The translations under genes and the position numbers were made by a program. The notes below the pieces were generated by a model, which was not told the DNA's origin, did not search any database, and saw only the letters and a program-made list of their open reading frames with translations. Of a stretch of DNA of 64,000 nt, positions 25,934 to 34,452 are shown piece by piece (the stretch's first letter is position 1; each line of letters opens with the position of its first letter). This stretch comes from Cytophagales bacterium Alg240-R148 (GTDB lineage: Bacteria > Bacteroidota > Bacteroidia > Cytophagales > Cyclobacteriaceae): contig LS999826.1 of assembly GCA_900537185.1 (NCBI GenBank), positions 1,320,379 through 1,384,378 of the forward strand, read 5' to 3'.

Positions 25934-27652
25934 ATGCATACAATCGATTGGATTATTTTGGTAGTGGTGTTGTTGTCCACCGTAGTATTTGGAATTGTTA
26001 AAGGAAAACACTCTAAGAATTTAAAAGGGTATTTCTTATCTGATCAAAACTTGAAATGGTATTCTGTAGGGCTTTCAGTAGTAGCCACCCAAGCAAGTGC
26101 CATTACGTTTTTATCCACACCTGGCCAAGCATATGGAGACGGGTTGCGGTTCATACAGTTTTATTTGGGTCTTCCATTGGCCATGGCCTTTATTATTTTT
26201 GTATTGGTACCCCTGTATAAAAGACACAACGTATTTACGGCCTACGAATACTTAGAAAAACGATTTGATTTAAAAACCAGGGTTTTGGGCGCTTTTTTAT
26301 TTCTTATTCAAAGGGGAATGGCGGTAGGATTTACCATTTATGCACCTTCTTTGGTATTGTCGAATATCTTGGGCTGGGACATTTACATGGTCTCCTTTTG
26401 TATTGGTTTAATGATTATCATTTACTCTGTTCTTGGTGGTACCAGAGCAGTTAGTTTTACGCACAAACTACAAATGGGCGTTATCTTTGGAGGTATTTTT
26501 ATGGCGTTTTATTATTTGCTTAATGCCCTTCCGGAATACGTAACGGTTGCCAATGCTTGGGACATAGCAGACGAAATGGGCCGTATAAACCCAATAGACT
26601 GGTCTTTTGACCTTACAGAAAGGTACAATATCTGGTCTGGTGTAATAGGTGGTTTCTTTCTTGCGGTAGCCTATTTTGGTACCGATCAAAGCCAAGTGCA
26701 ACGGTATTTAAGTGGTAAATCCGCAAAACAAGCCAAATTGGGTTTGGTCTTCAATGGAGTGGTGAAAATACCTCTTCAGTTGTTTATACTAGTAATTGGT
26801 ATTTTTCTTTTTGTTTTTTATCAGTTCAATTCACCAGAACTACATTTTAACAATGCCGAACAAAATGCGGTGTTAAAAAGCGAACATGCAGGGGAGTACA
26901 AGGCACTTCAAAAAGAATTTAATCTTATTAATGAAGAGAAAAAAGACTTACTCAGCTTGGTGCTGGTAAGTCCAGAAGAGGAGAAAGTTGCGATTTGGAA
27001 AGACATAAAAGAAAAAGAAAAAGAAGCAGCAATAGTGAAATCCAAAGGAATTGAATTGGTTAAGTTGAATAGACCTGGGGCCAACGGGAACGATTTAGAC
27101 CAAATTTTTATAAGTTTTGTTGTCAACAATTTACCCGTTGGTCTAGTAGGTTTGTTAATTGCAGCTATTTTATCGGCCTCTATGTCGTCTGCCGCTTCCA
27201 TATTAAATGCATTGAGCGCTACCTCTACCATTGACATTTACAAGCGCCTTTTTTGTAAAAAAGAAGAGCAAGCCATCGACTTGAGCATTAGCAAATGGAT
27301 TACTGTTTTCTGGGGTATTGGTGGGATTTTATTCTCTTTTTATGCCAATAAACTAGGCAACTTGATACAAGCAGTTAATATTTTAGGCTCTTTGTTTTAT
27401 GGTTCCATTTTAGGGATTTTTGTTATAGCCATATTTTTTAAGAAAATAGGAGGTACAGCAGTTTTTATTGCTGCCATAGTTGGCCAAATCATGGTGTTCT
27501 ACTGCTTTTTCTTTACTTCAATTAGTTACTTGTGGTACAATGTTTTAGGGTGTCTGCTGGTTGTTTTTGTATCTTATTTGGTGCAGCGTTTGTTGCCAGC
27601 CACTGTCTTACCCAACCCGGTAATCAGAACCATTGCAAAGGGCAATGGTTAG
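25934..27652 (+). CDS. Sodium:solute symporter (SSS family)
   Basis: 572 residues with about 13 membrane helices, starting at the first helix (MHTIDWIILVVVLLSTVVFG). Family landmarks are GKHSKNLKGYFLSDQNLKWYSVGLSVVATQASAITFLSTPG in the first two helices, GGTRAVSFTHKLQ, YFGTDQSQVQRYLSGKSAKQAKLG, and the sodium-site helix AAILSASMSSAASILNALS. Members import sugars, sialic acid, amino acids or vitamins with sodium; the substrate here is not identifiable. A charged soluble insertion of about 90 residues (roughly 300-395) splits two helices. Its 3' end overlaps the stop of a 48-residue minus-strand gene by 3 bases. Confidence 0.88.
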   Translation: MHTIDWIILVVVLLSTVVFGIVKGKHSKNLKGYFLSDQNLKWYSVGLSVVATQASAITFLSTPGQAYGDGLRFIQFYLGLPLAMAFIIFVLVPLYKRHNVFTAYEYLEKRFDLKTRVLGAFLFLIQRGMAVGFTIYAPSLVLSNILGWDIYMVSFCIGLMIIIYSVLGGTRAVSFTHKLQMGVIFGGIFMAFYYLLNALPEYVTVANAWDIADEMGRINPIDWSFDLTERYNIWSGVIGGFFLAVAYFGTDQSQVQRYLSGKSAKQAKLGLVFNGVVKIPLQLFILVIGIFLFVFYQFNSPELHFNNAEQNAVLKSEHAGEYKALQKEFNLINEEKKDLLSLVLVSPEEEKVAIWKDIKEKEKEAAIVKSKGIELVKLNRPGANGNDLDQIFISFVVNNLPVGLVGLLIAAILSASMSSAASILNALSATSTIDIYKRLFCKKEEQAIDLSISKWITVFWGIGGILFSFYANKLGNLIQAVNILGSLFYGSILGIFVIAIFFKKIGGTAVFIAAIVGQIMVFYCFFFTSISYLWYNVLGCLLVVFVSYLVQRLLPATVLPNPVIRTIAKGNG

Positions 27653-27795
27653 TCTAAAGCATTGGTGGTAACCCAATAGCGGTATGCTGCTAATAATTTA
27701 TCTTTTTTATTGAGGGCCATTGGATCTTTGTGTGCCAGAGAAGGAAGCGCAAATTTATTGAACTTTGCCAGGTATTTAAATATTATTTTATTCAT
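27649..27795 (-). CDS. 48-residue conserved-looking small protein
   Basis: An ATG-to-TAA frame of 48 codons starting MNKIIFKYLAKFNKFALPSL and ending RYWVTTNALD. The order of elements (an N-terminal basic amphipathic helix, a LPS turn, a Lys/Leu-rich helix and an aromatic Y-R-Y-W-V ending) recalls short uncharacterised proteins I have seen in many Bacteroidota, sometimes misnamed SsrA-binding protein. That recollection is unverified. It is convergent with the symporter and the stop codons overlap. It is the only frame that fills the 238-base gap between the symporter and the next gene. Confidence 0.6.
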   Translation of the reverse strand: MNKIIFKYLAKFNKFALPSLAHKDPMALNKKDKLLAAYRYWVTTNALD

Positions 27796-27819
27796 AACGT
27801 TAAAAAGAGGTAATATTTA

Positions 27820-27837
27820 TTTCAACACTGGTTGAAA
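27820..27837. repeat. 18-base inverted repeat upstream of the zinc-ribbon membrane protein gene
   Basis: TTTCAAC-ACTG-GTTGAAA, perfect 7-base arms, 54 bases before the ATG at 27891. It could be an operator; a weak terminator is possible because a T-rich stretch follows. Confidence 0.4.
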
Positions 27838-27890
27838 GTTTAATTTTTAGTATATTGAAAACGTAAAAATACAAACTTTAAAGACTTTCT

Positions 27891-28796
27891 ATGGAAAACA
27901 GCGGATATGTTTCTTTTTTAGAGATTTGGTACGTTATTATGATGGGTGCCGCATTTTTATTTGTAGCTGGAGGTATAATTGTTTACATCGCCCATAAGCT
28001 GAAGGCGTCGTCCATTAAAGATTTTAAAGGCAAACACGACTACCTCAATCAATTTGAAATAAAAAATTACAAAACGTCATATTTGTTTTTTGGAATTGCA
28101 TTGGGTTGTTTGATGACAACTTATGGGGATGAAACTGTAGCAAAAAGCATCGCTTGGTTTTTCGTTCGTTTGTTCATTGCTGGAAGTGCTGGAACTTTGT
28201 TTGGTTACGTAGCTTCCTTGATCGTGACCTATTACTACCCAGGGAAATTGCAGAAAAAATTGGATTATTTGCGGTATACTCCCAGAACCAATACCAAAAC
28301 TGGAAACAAAATGAAATTGTTGAGCGAGGAAGAGGAGGATGTGCATTTGGATGAAGGCATGCAAGCAGAAGAGGATGTGTTTTCGGTAGATTATGATGTA
28401 TGGATAGACGAGGCCACTGGGGATACCAAAATTGAAAAGTATGCAGGGTATATGGAAGCTTTAAAGTGTGGAACTTGTGGTTTTCAAACCTTAAAAATAG
28501 CTAGAGAAGAGATAGTTGTTCCGGCCACTAATGAAACCGATGGTGAACTTTTGAAACATTATGAATGTAGTTATTGTGGATCGAGAAGGACTACCGCACA
28601 CAAAATAATTAAATCGGAAAGCCCTGTACCTAGTCAGATTCACCAGGCCATGGAGGTAGAAACTGCCCCCGTACCTTCCAAACAAATGATTAGGCTTCAA
28701 TTCTACGACAACAGCGGAATCAATAAAAGTTATGAGTTCCAAGGAGTAGATCAGGTTAAAAAGTTCTTGGAAGAGTACGAGCGTGACAATTCTTGA
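27891..28796 (+). CDS. Membrane protein with zinc-ribbon-like domain, unknown function
   Basis: 301 residues. Two or three hydrophobic segments lie in the first 115 residues (about 14-36, 63-80, 86-112). A cytosolic acidic stretch (EEEEDVHLDEGMQAEEDVF) follows, then a module with DYDVWIDEATGDTKIEKY and two CxxC pairs (CGTC and CSYC, about 45 residues apart) that look like one zinc ribbon. The C-terminus is a small domain (MIRLQFYDNSGINKSYEFQG...). The CxxC module resembles one found in Bacteroidota TPM-domain (YgcG-like) membrane proteins, but no TPM domain is visible. Its stop overlaps the start of a non-preferred extended frame of the next gene; the true gap is 86 bases. Confidence 0.7.
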   Translation: MENSGYVSFLEIWYVIMMGAAFLFVAGGIIVYIAHKLKASSIKDFKGKHDYLNQFEIKNYKTSYLFFGIALGCLMTTYGDETVAKSIAWFFVRLFIAGSAGTLFGYVASLIVTYYYPGKLQKKLDYLRYTPRTNTKTGNKMKLLSEEEEDVHLDEGMQAEEDVFSVDYDVWIDEATGDTKIEKYAGYMEALKCGTCGFQTLKIAREEIVVPATNETDGELLKHYECSYCGSRRTTAHKIIKSESPVPSQIHQAMEVETAPVPSKQMIRLQFYDNSGINKSYEFQGVDQVKKFLEEYERDNS

Positions 28797-28882
28797 AATT
28801 GGAAGGAAAAGAAAATGATATTTTAGTTAGATTTGAAAATTGGCACTTTTTGTGTAGAAAGAAAATAAATTTGCGTTTGAAT

Positions 28883-30934
28883 ATGAGAAGAATACGAGTA
28901 ATGAATTTTAGTTGGGTATTGTTGTTAGGGATGGTTTTTTCTCAAGCGACAGCAGTTGAAAAAGATTCATTGACGCTTGAGCCCAATGAATACCATTTCA
29001 AAGAAGCCATGTTGATCACACAGCTTTTGGAGAATTACCATTTTAGAAAAAGGCCATTGAACGATTCTGTTTCTTCGGTAATTCTGGATAATTTCATCGA
29101 AGAATTGGATCCCAATAAATCTTATTTTTATCAATCGGATATCGACATATTTGAGAATTTCCGATACCAGTTGGACGATGCGCTTCGATCGGGGAATGTG
29201 AAACCAGCTTTTTTTATTTACAATACATTTAATGAAAGGTTCCAGGAGAGAATGGAGTATGCCAAGGCAGATGTATTCAATTATGATTTTGACTATGCGC
29301 TAAAAGAAACGTACGAAACGGATCGAGAAAATTTACCTTGGGCAAAATCTGAAAAAGAGTTGAATGACACGTGGCGTATGATTGTCAAAAGCCAGTCACT
29401 TAATTTAGTTTTGAGTAAAAAGGACAAGGAGAAAATTCCTGAAATGCTGGAAAAGAGATACGACCGAATGATCAATATGGTTCGTAAATACAATTCAGAC
29501 GATGTGTTTCAGTTGTTTATGAATACAGTTTCCGAATCTTATGATCCGCATACCAATTACTTTTCTAAGGCGACAAGCGAAAATTTCAAAATCAACATGA
29601 GTTTGTCATTAGAAGGGATTGGAGCCAGTTTAGGAACGGACGGAGACTATACAAAAGTTGCGCGCATCATACCTGCCGGGCCTGCGGATAAAAGCAACTT
29701 ATTAAAAGAAGATGACAGGATTATTGGAGTTGGACAAGGAGAAGACGAAGCCATTGTAGATGTTATTGGGTGGCGTTTGGATGATGTAGTTAAACTGATA
29801 AGAGGAAAGAAAGGCTCCATTGTTAGATTGGAAATATTGAAAGCAGAAACAGGAATTTCTGGTAAGCCAAGTATCATCCAGCTCACTAGAGATAAAGTGA
29901 AATTGGAAGACCAAGCGGCCAAAAAGGAAATTATTCCGGTGGTAAAAGACGGGAAAAATATGACTTTGGGCGTTATTAAAATCCCAAGTTTTTATTTGGA
30001 TTACAAAGGCTACCAAAATGGAGATCCCAACTATAAAAGCACAACCAAAGATGTAAGAAGAATCTTGCAAGAGCTTAAAGAAGCTAATGTAGATGGAGTA
30101 GTTGTAGACCTTAGAAACAATGGTGGAGGCTCTTTAATGGAGGCCATTGATTTGACTGGGTTGTTTATAAAAAATGGGCCAGTGGTTCAAGTCAAAAGTT
30201 CAGATCCCAACCGCCCTGTAGAAGTTGGTAAAGACACAACCAATGTAGAAGTGTACGATGGGCCTTTAACTGTTATGATCAACCGATTCAGTGCTTCAGC
30301 TTCTGAAATATTTTCGGGGGCCATTCAGGATTACAAGAGAGGGGTGGTAGTAGGAGAAACGACCTTTGGAAAAGGTACGGTTCAAACCGTTGTAGACCTT
30401 GGAAGGTACATTCCTGAAAATGAGGAGAATATTGGCCAGTTGAAATTGACCATTCAGAAATTTTACCGGGTAACAGGAAGTTCTACCCAGCACATGGGCG
30501 TGGCACCGGATATTAACCTGCCATCGGCATTTAGTGCAGAGGATTTTGGCGAAAGCAGCAATGCAAATGCGCTGCCTTGGGATCAAATTGCTGGAACGGA
30601 CTACGTAGCGTCTAATAAAGTGGACAAACAAATGATTGCCGAACTTGAGAAAGCCTATGCAATCAGGTTGTCAAGCGATAAAAAACTAAAAGAGTTGGTT
30701 CAAGATACTGAAAAGTTACAAGAGCGACTTTCTAATACTAAAATATCCTTGAATTATAAGGAACGAGAGAAGGAAAGAGAAGAAGACGAAAAGATCATGA
30801 AGTCCAGAGAAAAATTGTCTGGTGTTATTGATGCAGAAGAAATTAAGAAGAAAGATAATTTCCCGGTGGACGACCAATATTTAAAAGAAGGCCTCATTAT
30901 TTTAGCCAATATGGTCAATAGAAATATTGGATAA
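28883..30934 (+). CDS. prc: C-terminal (tail-specific) processing protease, S41 family
   Basis: 683 residues with a signal peptide (to SQATA, about residue 28), so periplasmic. An N-terminal helical domain (about 30-225) is followed by a PDZ domain (about 230-330, EGIGASLGTDGDYTKVARII), the S41 catalytic core with VVVDLRNNGGGSL and the serine in FSASASEIFSG, the lysine in TFGKGTVQTV, and a C-terminal DUF3340-like helical tail. Tail-specific proteases degrade or mature envelope proteins by C-terminal recognition. The start at 28883 begins the signal peptide; 30 extra upstream codons would put charged residues before it, and a -7-like TAAATTTG (28866-28873) lies just upstream. A strong terminator follows. 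Confidence 0.9.
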   Translation: MRRIRVMNFSWVLLLGMVFSQATAVEKDSLTLEPNEYHFKEAMLITQLLENYHFRKRPLNDSVSSVILDNFIEELDPNKSYFYQSDIDIFENFRYQLDDALRSGNVKPAFFIYNTFNERFQERMEYAKADVFNYDFDYALKETYETDRENLPWAKSEKELNDTWRMIVKSQSLNLVLSKKDKEKIPEMLEKRYDRMINMVRKYNSDDVFQLFMNTVSESYDPHTNYFSKATSENFKINMSLSLEGIGASLGTDGDYTKVARIIPAGPADKSNLLKEDDRIIGVGQGEDEAIVDVIGWRLDDVVKLIRGKKGSIVRLEILKAETGISGKPSIIQLTRDKVKLEDQAAKKEIIPVVKDGKNMTLGVIKIPSFYLDYKGYQNGDPNYKSTTKDVRRILQELKEANVDGVVVDLRNNGGGSLMEAIDLTGLFIKNGPVVQVKSSDPNRPVEVGKDTTNVEVYDGPLTVMINRFSASASEIFSGAIQDYKRGVVVGETTFGKGTVQTVVDLGRYIPENEENIGQLKLTIQKFYRVTGSSTQHMGVAPDINLPSAFSAEDFGESSNANALPWDQIAGTDYVASNKVDKQMIAELEKAYAIRLSSDKKLKELVQDTEKLQERLSNTKISLNYKEREKEREEDEKIMKSREKLSGVIDAEEIKKKDNFPVDDQYLKEGLIILANMVNRNIG

Positions 30935-30957
30935 TGTAGGGATCGAAAAAATATTTG

Positions 30958-30990
30958 AAGCCGTTTGTTTTAAAACAAACGGCTTTTTTT
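30958..30990 (+). terminator. Rho-independent terminator after prc
   Basis: A perfect 28-base palindrome (14-base arms, 30958-30971 and 30972-30985, inner part TTTGTTTTAAAACAAA) followed by T residues to 30990. Confidence 0.9.
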
Positions 30991-31000
30991 ATATTCGTAC

Positions 31001-31405
31001 ATGCTTATTCAGTTAACTACCCCCGCATTGCTGTTCCCAGCAATATCTTTGCTTCTGTTGGCGTTTACAAACCGGTTTTTAGCCATTGCTTCTCTAGTGC
31101 GGCAACTGCACGCAAAATACAAGGCCAACCCAGAACACAAATTAATAGCCGGTCAAATTGAAAACTTGAGGTTAAGACTTACCTTGATTCGAAGGATGCA
31201 ATTTTTTGGAGTATGTTCTTTTTTCTTTTGTGTATTGGCGATGTTTTTTATTTTTTGGGACAACCGTTATTGGGGCAGTATGATATTTGGTCTTAGTCTT
31301 ATTTTATTGCTGATTTCTTTGGCTATGTCTTTAAGGGAAATCCAAATTAGTACCCGAGCTCTTAATTTAGAGTTAAGTGATATGGAAGAAGATTTAAAGA
31401 GTTAA
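31001..31405 (+). CDS. DUF2721-family membrane protein
   Basis: 134 residues. The pattern is TTPALLFPAISLLLLAFTNRF (first helix), ASLVRQLHAKY, RLRLTLIRRMQFFGVCSFFF, and LILLLISLAMSLREIQISTRALNLEL, which is the layout of DUF2721 proteins: three helices with a basic loop between the first and second. Function is unknown for the family. It starts 11 bases after the end of the prc terminator, so it needs its own promoter or read-through. Confidence 0.78.
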   Translation: MLIQLTTPALLFPAISLLLLAFTNRFLAIASLVRQLHAKYKANPEHKLIAGQIENLRLRLTLIRRMQFFGVCSFFFCVLAMFFIFWDNRYWGSMIFGLSLILLLISLAMSLREIQISTRALNLELSDMEEDLKS

Positions 31406-31506
31406 GTCGGAGCCAATTGGAGTTTATAAACCAAAGGAGATAAGCCTTGGAATGAATTCAAAGGTACCGTTGGGCAATAAACTCTTTAATTTCCCTATAT
31501 TCGGCC

Positions 31507-31983
31507 ATGGAAATTGCATCTCTCCCAGAAATACGAAAAGAACTCAAACATACAGATCCCGATCAGCTATATGCACTTTGTTTGCGGATGGCCTCCTTTA
31601 AGAAGGAAAACAAAGAACTGCTCCATTATTTATTATTTGAAGCCCAATACAACGAGGTTTATGTGGACAAGATAAAAGGAGAAATTGACGATTTGTTTAA
31701 TGAAATGAACCAAACTAACTTGTACTGGATAAAAAAAAGTGCAAGAAAAATATTGAAGATTATTACAAAACACAGCAAGTTTATGAAAGACAAAGAGTCT
31801 GAATTGGAGTTGCTGCTTCATTTTTGTAGCTGTTTAAAAGCCCTTCCCATTAACTTAATGTCCAGCATTGCTTTGTACAACCTGTATACCAGGCAATTGA
31901 AAAAAATGAATGGACTGATTGGGTCTTTGCATGAAGATTTGCAATACGACTACCAAAGCCAAATAGAAACTTTGCAGTTATAG
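31507..31983 (+). CDS. Helical cytoplasmic protein of unknown function
   Basis: 158 residues, almost entirely predicted helix, with no signal peptide or membrane segment. It starts MEIASLPEIRKELKHTDPDQL, has ELLHYLLFEAQYNEVYVDKI, and a Lys-rich middle (WIKKSARKILKIITKHSKF). I do not recognise the family with confidence; similar short helical proteins are common in Bacteroidota. It lies between two membrane-protein genes on the same strand with 100-base gaps on both sides. Confidence 0.65.
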   Translation: MEIASLPEIRKELKHTDPDQLYALCLRMASFKKENKELLHYLLFEAQYNEVYVDKIKGEIDDLFNEMNQTNLYWIKKSARKILKIITKHSKFMKDKESELELLLHFCSCLKALPINLMSSIALYNLYTRQLKKMNGLIGSLHEDLQYDYQSQIETLQL

Positions 31984-32022
31984 GGCTCCAAATGCAGGCC
32001 GCAACCGTTCATACAAAATATT

Positions 32023-32052
32023 TTGACTGTTGGAATTATTACTATAATATTG
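32023..32052 (+). promoter_or_regulatory. Promoter of the PepSY-associated protein gene
   Basis: TTG (32023-32025), 19 bases, then TAATATTG (32045-32052), one mismatch from TAnnTTTG. It places the transcript start near 32059 and so fixes the ATG at 32086 as the start. Confidence 0.6.
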
Positions 32053-32085
32053 CATTTGTTTTTAAGTAGTCTAAATAAATATAAA

Positions 32086-32634
32086 ATGAAATTAACCAAT
32101 AGAGGCATCCACCGGGATGTGGCCTATTTTTATGTAGGTCTTATCATAGCTTTTTCACTTTCAGGAATCATACTGAACCATAGGCAAGATTGGTACCCCA
32201 TGGATTATACCTACGAATCAGAAGAGGTTTCAGTAGATTTAAGCCAGTTGTCGGACGAACCATCAGAAGAGGCCGTTCTAAAAATTTCTGAACAATGGGA
32301 GCTCCAAGGGGCCTACAGAAACCACCGAGTACGAAACAACGAATTGCGAATTTTTTACAACGATGGAGTATTGGTGAACATTTCCATGGAAAATGGCAAT
32401 GGTTTATTAGAAAGAACAAGAAAAGTGCCATTGGTAGGACACAGCATGTATTTGCATAAATCAACAAACAAAGCTTGGATCTGGTATTCGGATATTTTTG
32501 GTGCTGCCATGTTGTTGATTGCAATAACCGGATTGTTTATACCAACAGGCAACAAAGGGTTTAGAAATAGAGGATGGAAATTAATGGCAGTCGGGTTGCT
32601 TTTTCCACTATTGTTTTTGTTTGTAATTAGCTAA
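32086..32634 (+). CDS. PepSY-associated transmembrane protein
   Basis: 182 residues with one N-terminal helix (VAYFYVGLIIAFSLSGIILNHR), a periplasmic stretch with DLSQLSDEPSEEAVLKISEQW, then VPLVGHSMYLHKSTNKAWIWYSDIFGAAMLLIAITGLFIP and a final helix. The GH-x3-LHKS...WIWYSD-x-FG motif and the helix-periplasm-helix layout are typical of PepSY-associated TM proteins. These often occur near iron/siderophore uptake, but no such gene is adjacent. Start chosen from the promoter just upstream. Confidence 0.8.
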   Translation: MKLTNRGIHRDVAYFYVGLIIAFSLSGIILNHRQDWYPMDYTYESEEVSVDLSQLSDEPSEEAVLKISEQWELQGAYRNHRVRNNELRIFYNDGVLVNISMENGNGLLERTRKVPLVGHSMYLHKSTNKAWIWYSDIFGAAMLLIAITGLFIPTGNKGFRNRGWKLMAVGLLFPLLFLFVIS

Positions 32635-32773
32635 CTCTTGCCATAGATAGTGTTGTCTACTGTGTTTCGGTTTCTTTTTTAAGGAAATTTGTCCTTTGGT
32701 AAGTAGCATTAAGGCTTGATTGTCTGGTATTTGGGTGTGTATTTTTTTATTTTGATAAAAAGATCTAAATCCG

Positions 32774-34396
32774 ATGCTCGATAAAAAATCTAAAGCGCAA
32801 TACAGAGGTGAAATATTCAGGCACCTAGATGGCATTGTCACAGCACCTACAGCCTATTGTCTCCATGAGCATGGTGTGTTGGATTACCTGTTACAAAACG
32901 AGAAGTGTTCTATTGTTAGCTTGTCCAATCATTTTAAAGCCAATGAAGGTTACTTGAATGTGGCACTCCGCGTGCTGTGTTCTCAAGGGTGGTTGGACCA
33001 AGAAATGGACCATCGGAGCGAAGATGTAATTTATTCTATAAATGCCAAGTCTGAGCATGCCTTTGAGTTGGTGCCTTATTATTCTGATGTGGTGGAATTG
33101 TTAAAGTTTTCTGAGCATTTTCACCCCAGAAGATTTGAACTGGAACCTTTCAAAAAGCTGGAGAAAATTTTTAATAATTACAGAAATTATTATGGCATTG
33201 ATTTTTCAACAAATGAAGAGGAGTTGGCCATCCAGGAGCAAGTACTTAAACATATTGAAGGCGTAATTACAGGCCCGACTATAGTTTTGTTAGGAAAAGG
33301 AGGGATGTTTCATCAGTATTTTATGGAGGCCTCTTTTCGAGCAGAAGAATACCACCAACACCCGGATAGCTTCGAGAAAATTTTAGAATTTTTCACCTTC
33401 TTGGGTTGGTTTACAGAGAAAATGCCCGGTAATTTTCAATTTACAGACAAAGGTCTTTTTTTTGCGAAACGCGCAGCTGCTTATGGGGTAACGGTGTCGT
33501 ATATTCCAACATTTCGCAAGTTAAATGACCTCCTGTTTGGAAATCCGTCGATACTGTGGGATGTACCTAAGGGAAGTCCAGAAATGCATGTAGACCGGGC
33601 ATTAAATGTTTGGGGGAGTGGGGGTGCACACGCCACCTATTTTAAAGTTATTGATTCGATAATTATTGAATTGTTTAACCGCCCTATTGAAGAACAACCC
33701 CATGGTATTTTAGATATGGGGTGTGGTAATGGAGCCTTTATACAGCACCTTTTCGAAATAATTGACCAACGTACCTTGCGAGGTAAAATGTTGGACCAAT
33801 ACCCATTGTTTTTAGTTGGAGCGGATTTTAATGAGACGGCATTGAAGATTACAAAAGCAAATCTAATTAAAGCAGATATTTGGGCCAAGGTTGTTTGGGG
33901 AGACATTGGCCAACCAGATGTTTTGGCCCATGACTTAAACGAACTTTATGGAATATCCTTGAACAATTTGCTCAATGTGCGGACATTTTTGGACCACAAC
34001 CGTGTGTGGCATAAACCGGAGAATGGCAAACCGGAAAGGAAGAGCGGTTCAACAGGAGCATTTGCCTACAGGGGGGTGCGCCTGCCTAACGCTATGGTTG
34101 AGGATAGTTTGTTGGAACACCTCATGAAATGGAAACCATATGTAGAAAAATTTGGATTGTTATTGATTGAACTGCACACATTATCACCTGCTTTGGTAGC
34201 AAAAAATATAGGAAAAACAGCGGCCACGGCCTACGACGCAACCCATGGTTTTAGCGATCAGTATATTTTGGAAGCCCACATTTTCGAGCAAATTGCTGTA
34301 GAGGTAGGGCTGGCTCCAGACCCTACCTATACAGCATCTTTTCCATCCGGAAACCTGGGAACAGTTACTGTCCACCTGCTTAAAGGACAATCCTGA
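32774..34396 (+). CDS. Class I SAM-dependent methyltransferase with duplicated N-terminal domain (AprA-related type)
   Basis: 540 residues. The C-terminal half is a Rossmann methyltransferase: motif I ILDMGCGNG (312-320), the acidic strand end VGADFN (348-353) and VVWGDIG (373-379). The N-terminal half holds two related helical modules: RHLDGIVTAPTAYCLHEHGVLDYL (16-39) and KHIEGVITGPTIVLLGKGGMF (159-179), each followed by a winged-helix-like stretch with GWL/GWF (SQGWLDQ, LGWFTEK). This layout recalls stand-alone methyltransferases related to the AprA methyltransferase of polyketide pathways and to dimerisation domains of plant-type O-methyltransferases. No polyketide genes are near. The substrate is unknown. 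Confidence 0.72.
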   Translation: MLDKKSKAQYRGEIFRHLDGIVTAPTAYCLHEHGVLDYLLQNEKCSIVSLSNHFKANEGYLNVALRVLCSQGWLDQEMDHRSEDVIYSINAKSEHAFELVPYYSDVVELLKFSEHFHPRRFELEPFKKLEKIFNNYRNYYGIDFSTNEEELAIQEQVLKHIEGVITGPTIVLLGKGGMFHQYFMEASFRAEEYHQHPDSFEKILEFFTFLGWFTEKMPGNFQFTDKGLFFAKRAAAYGVTVSYIPTFRKLNDLLFGNPSILWDVPKGSPEMHVDRALNVWGSGGAHATYFKVIDSIIIELFNRPIEEQPHGILDMGCGNGAFIQHLFEIIDQRTLRGKMLDQYPLFLVGADFNETALKITKANLIKADIWAKVVWGDIGQPDVLAHDLNELYGISLNNLLNVRTFLDHNRVWHKPENGKPERKSGSTGAFAYRGVRLPNAMVEDSLLEHLMKWKPYVEKFGLLLIELHTLSPALVAKNIGKTAATAYDATHGFSDQYILEAHIFEQIAVEVGLAPDPTYTASFPSGNLGTVTVHLLKGQS

Positions 34397-34428
34397 TTAA
34401 AAAGAATGGCTTTAATCTGAATTATGTT

Positions 34429-34436
34429 TATTTTTG
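34429..34436 (+). promoter_or_regulatory. -7 box of the amidohydrolase gene
   Basis: TATTTTTG, a perfect TAnnTTTG match, 16 bases before the GTG start at 34453. No clear TTG at -33. The very short leader supports GTG as the start codon. Confidence 0.5.
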
Positions 34437-34452
34437 CAGCAAAATTTTAGAT

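Noticed and set aside
28793-28882. An N-terminal extension of 30 residues for the tail-specific protease
   Set aside because: It would put charged residues before the signal peptide and lies around a -7-like box, so the start at 28883 is better.
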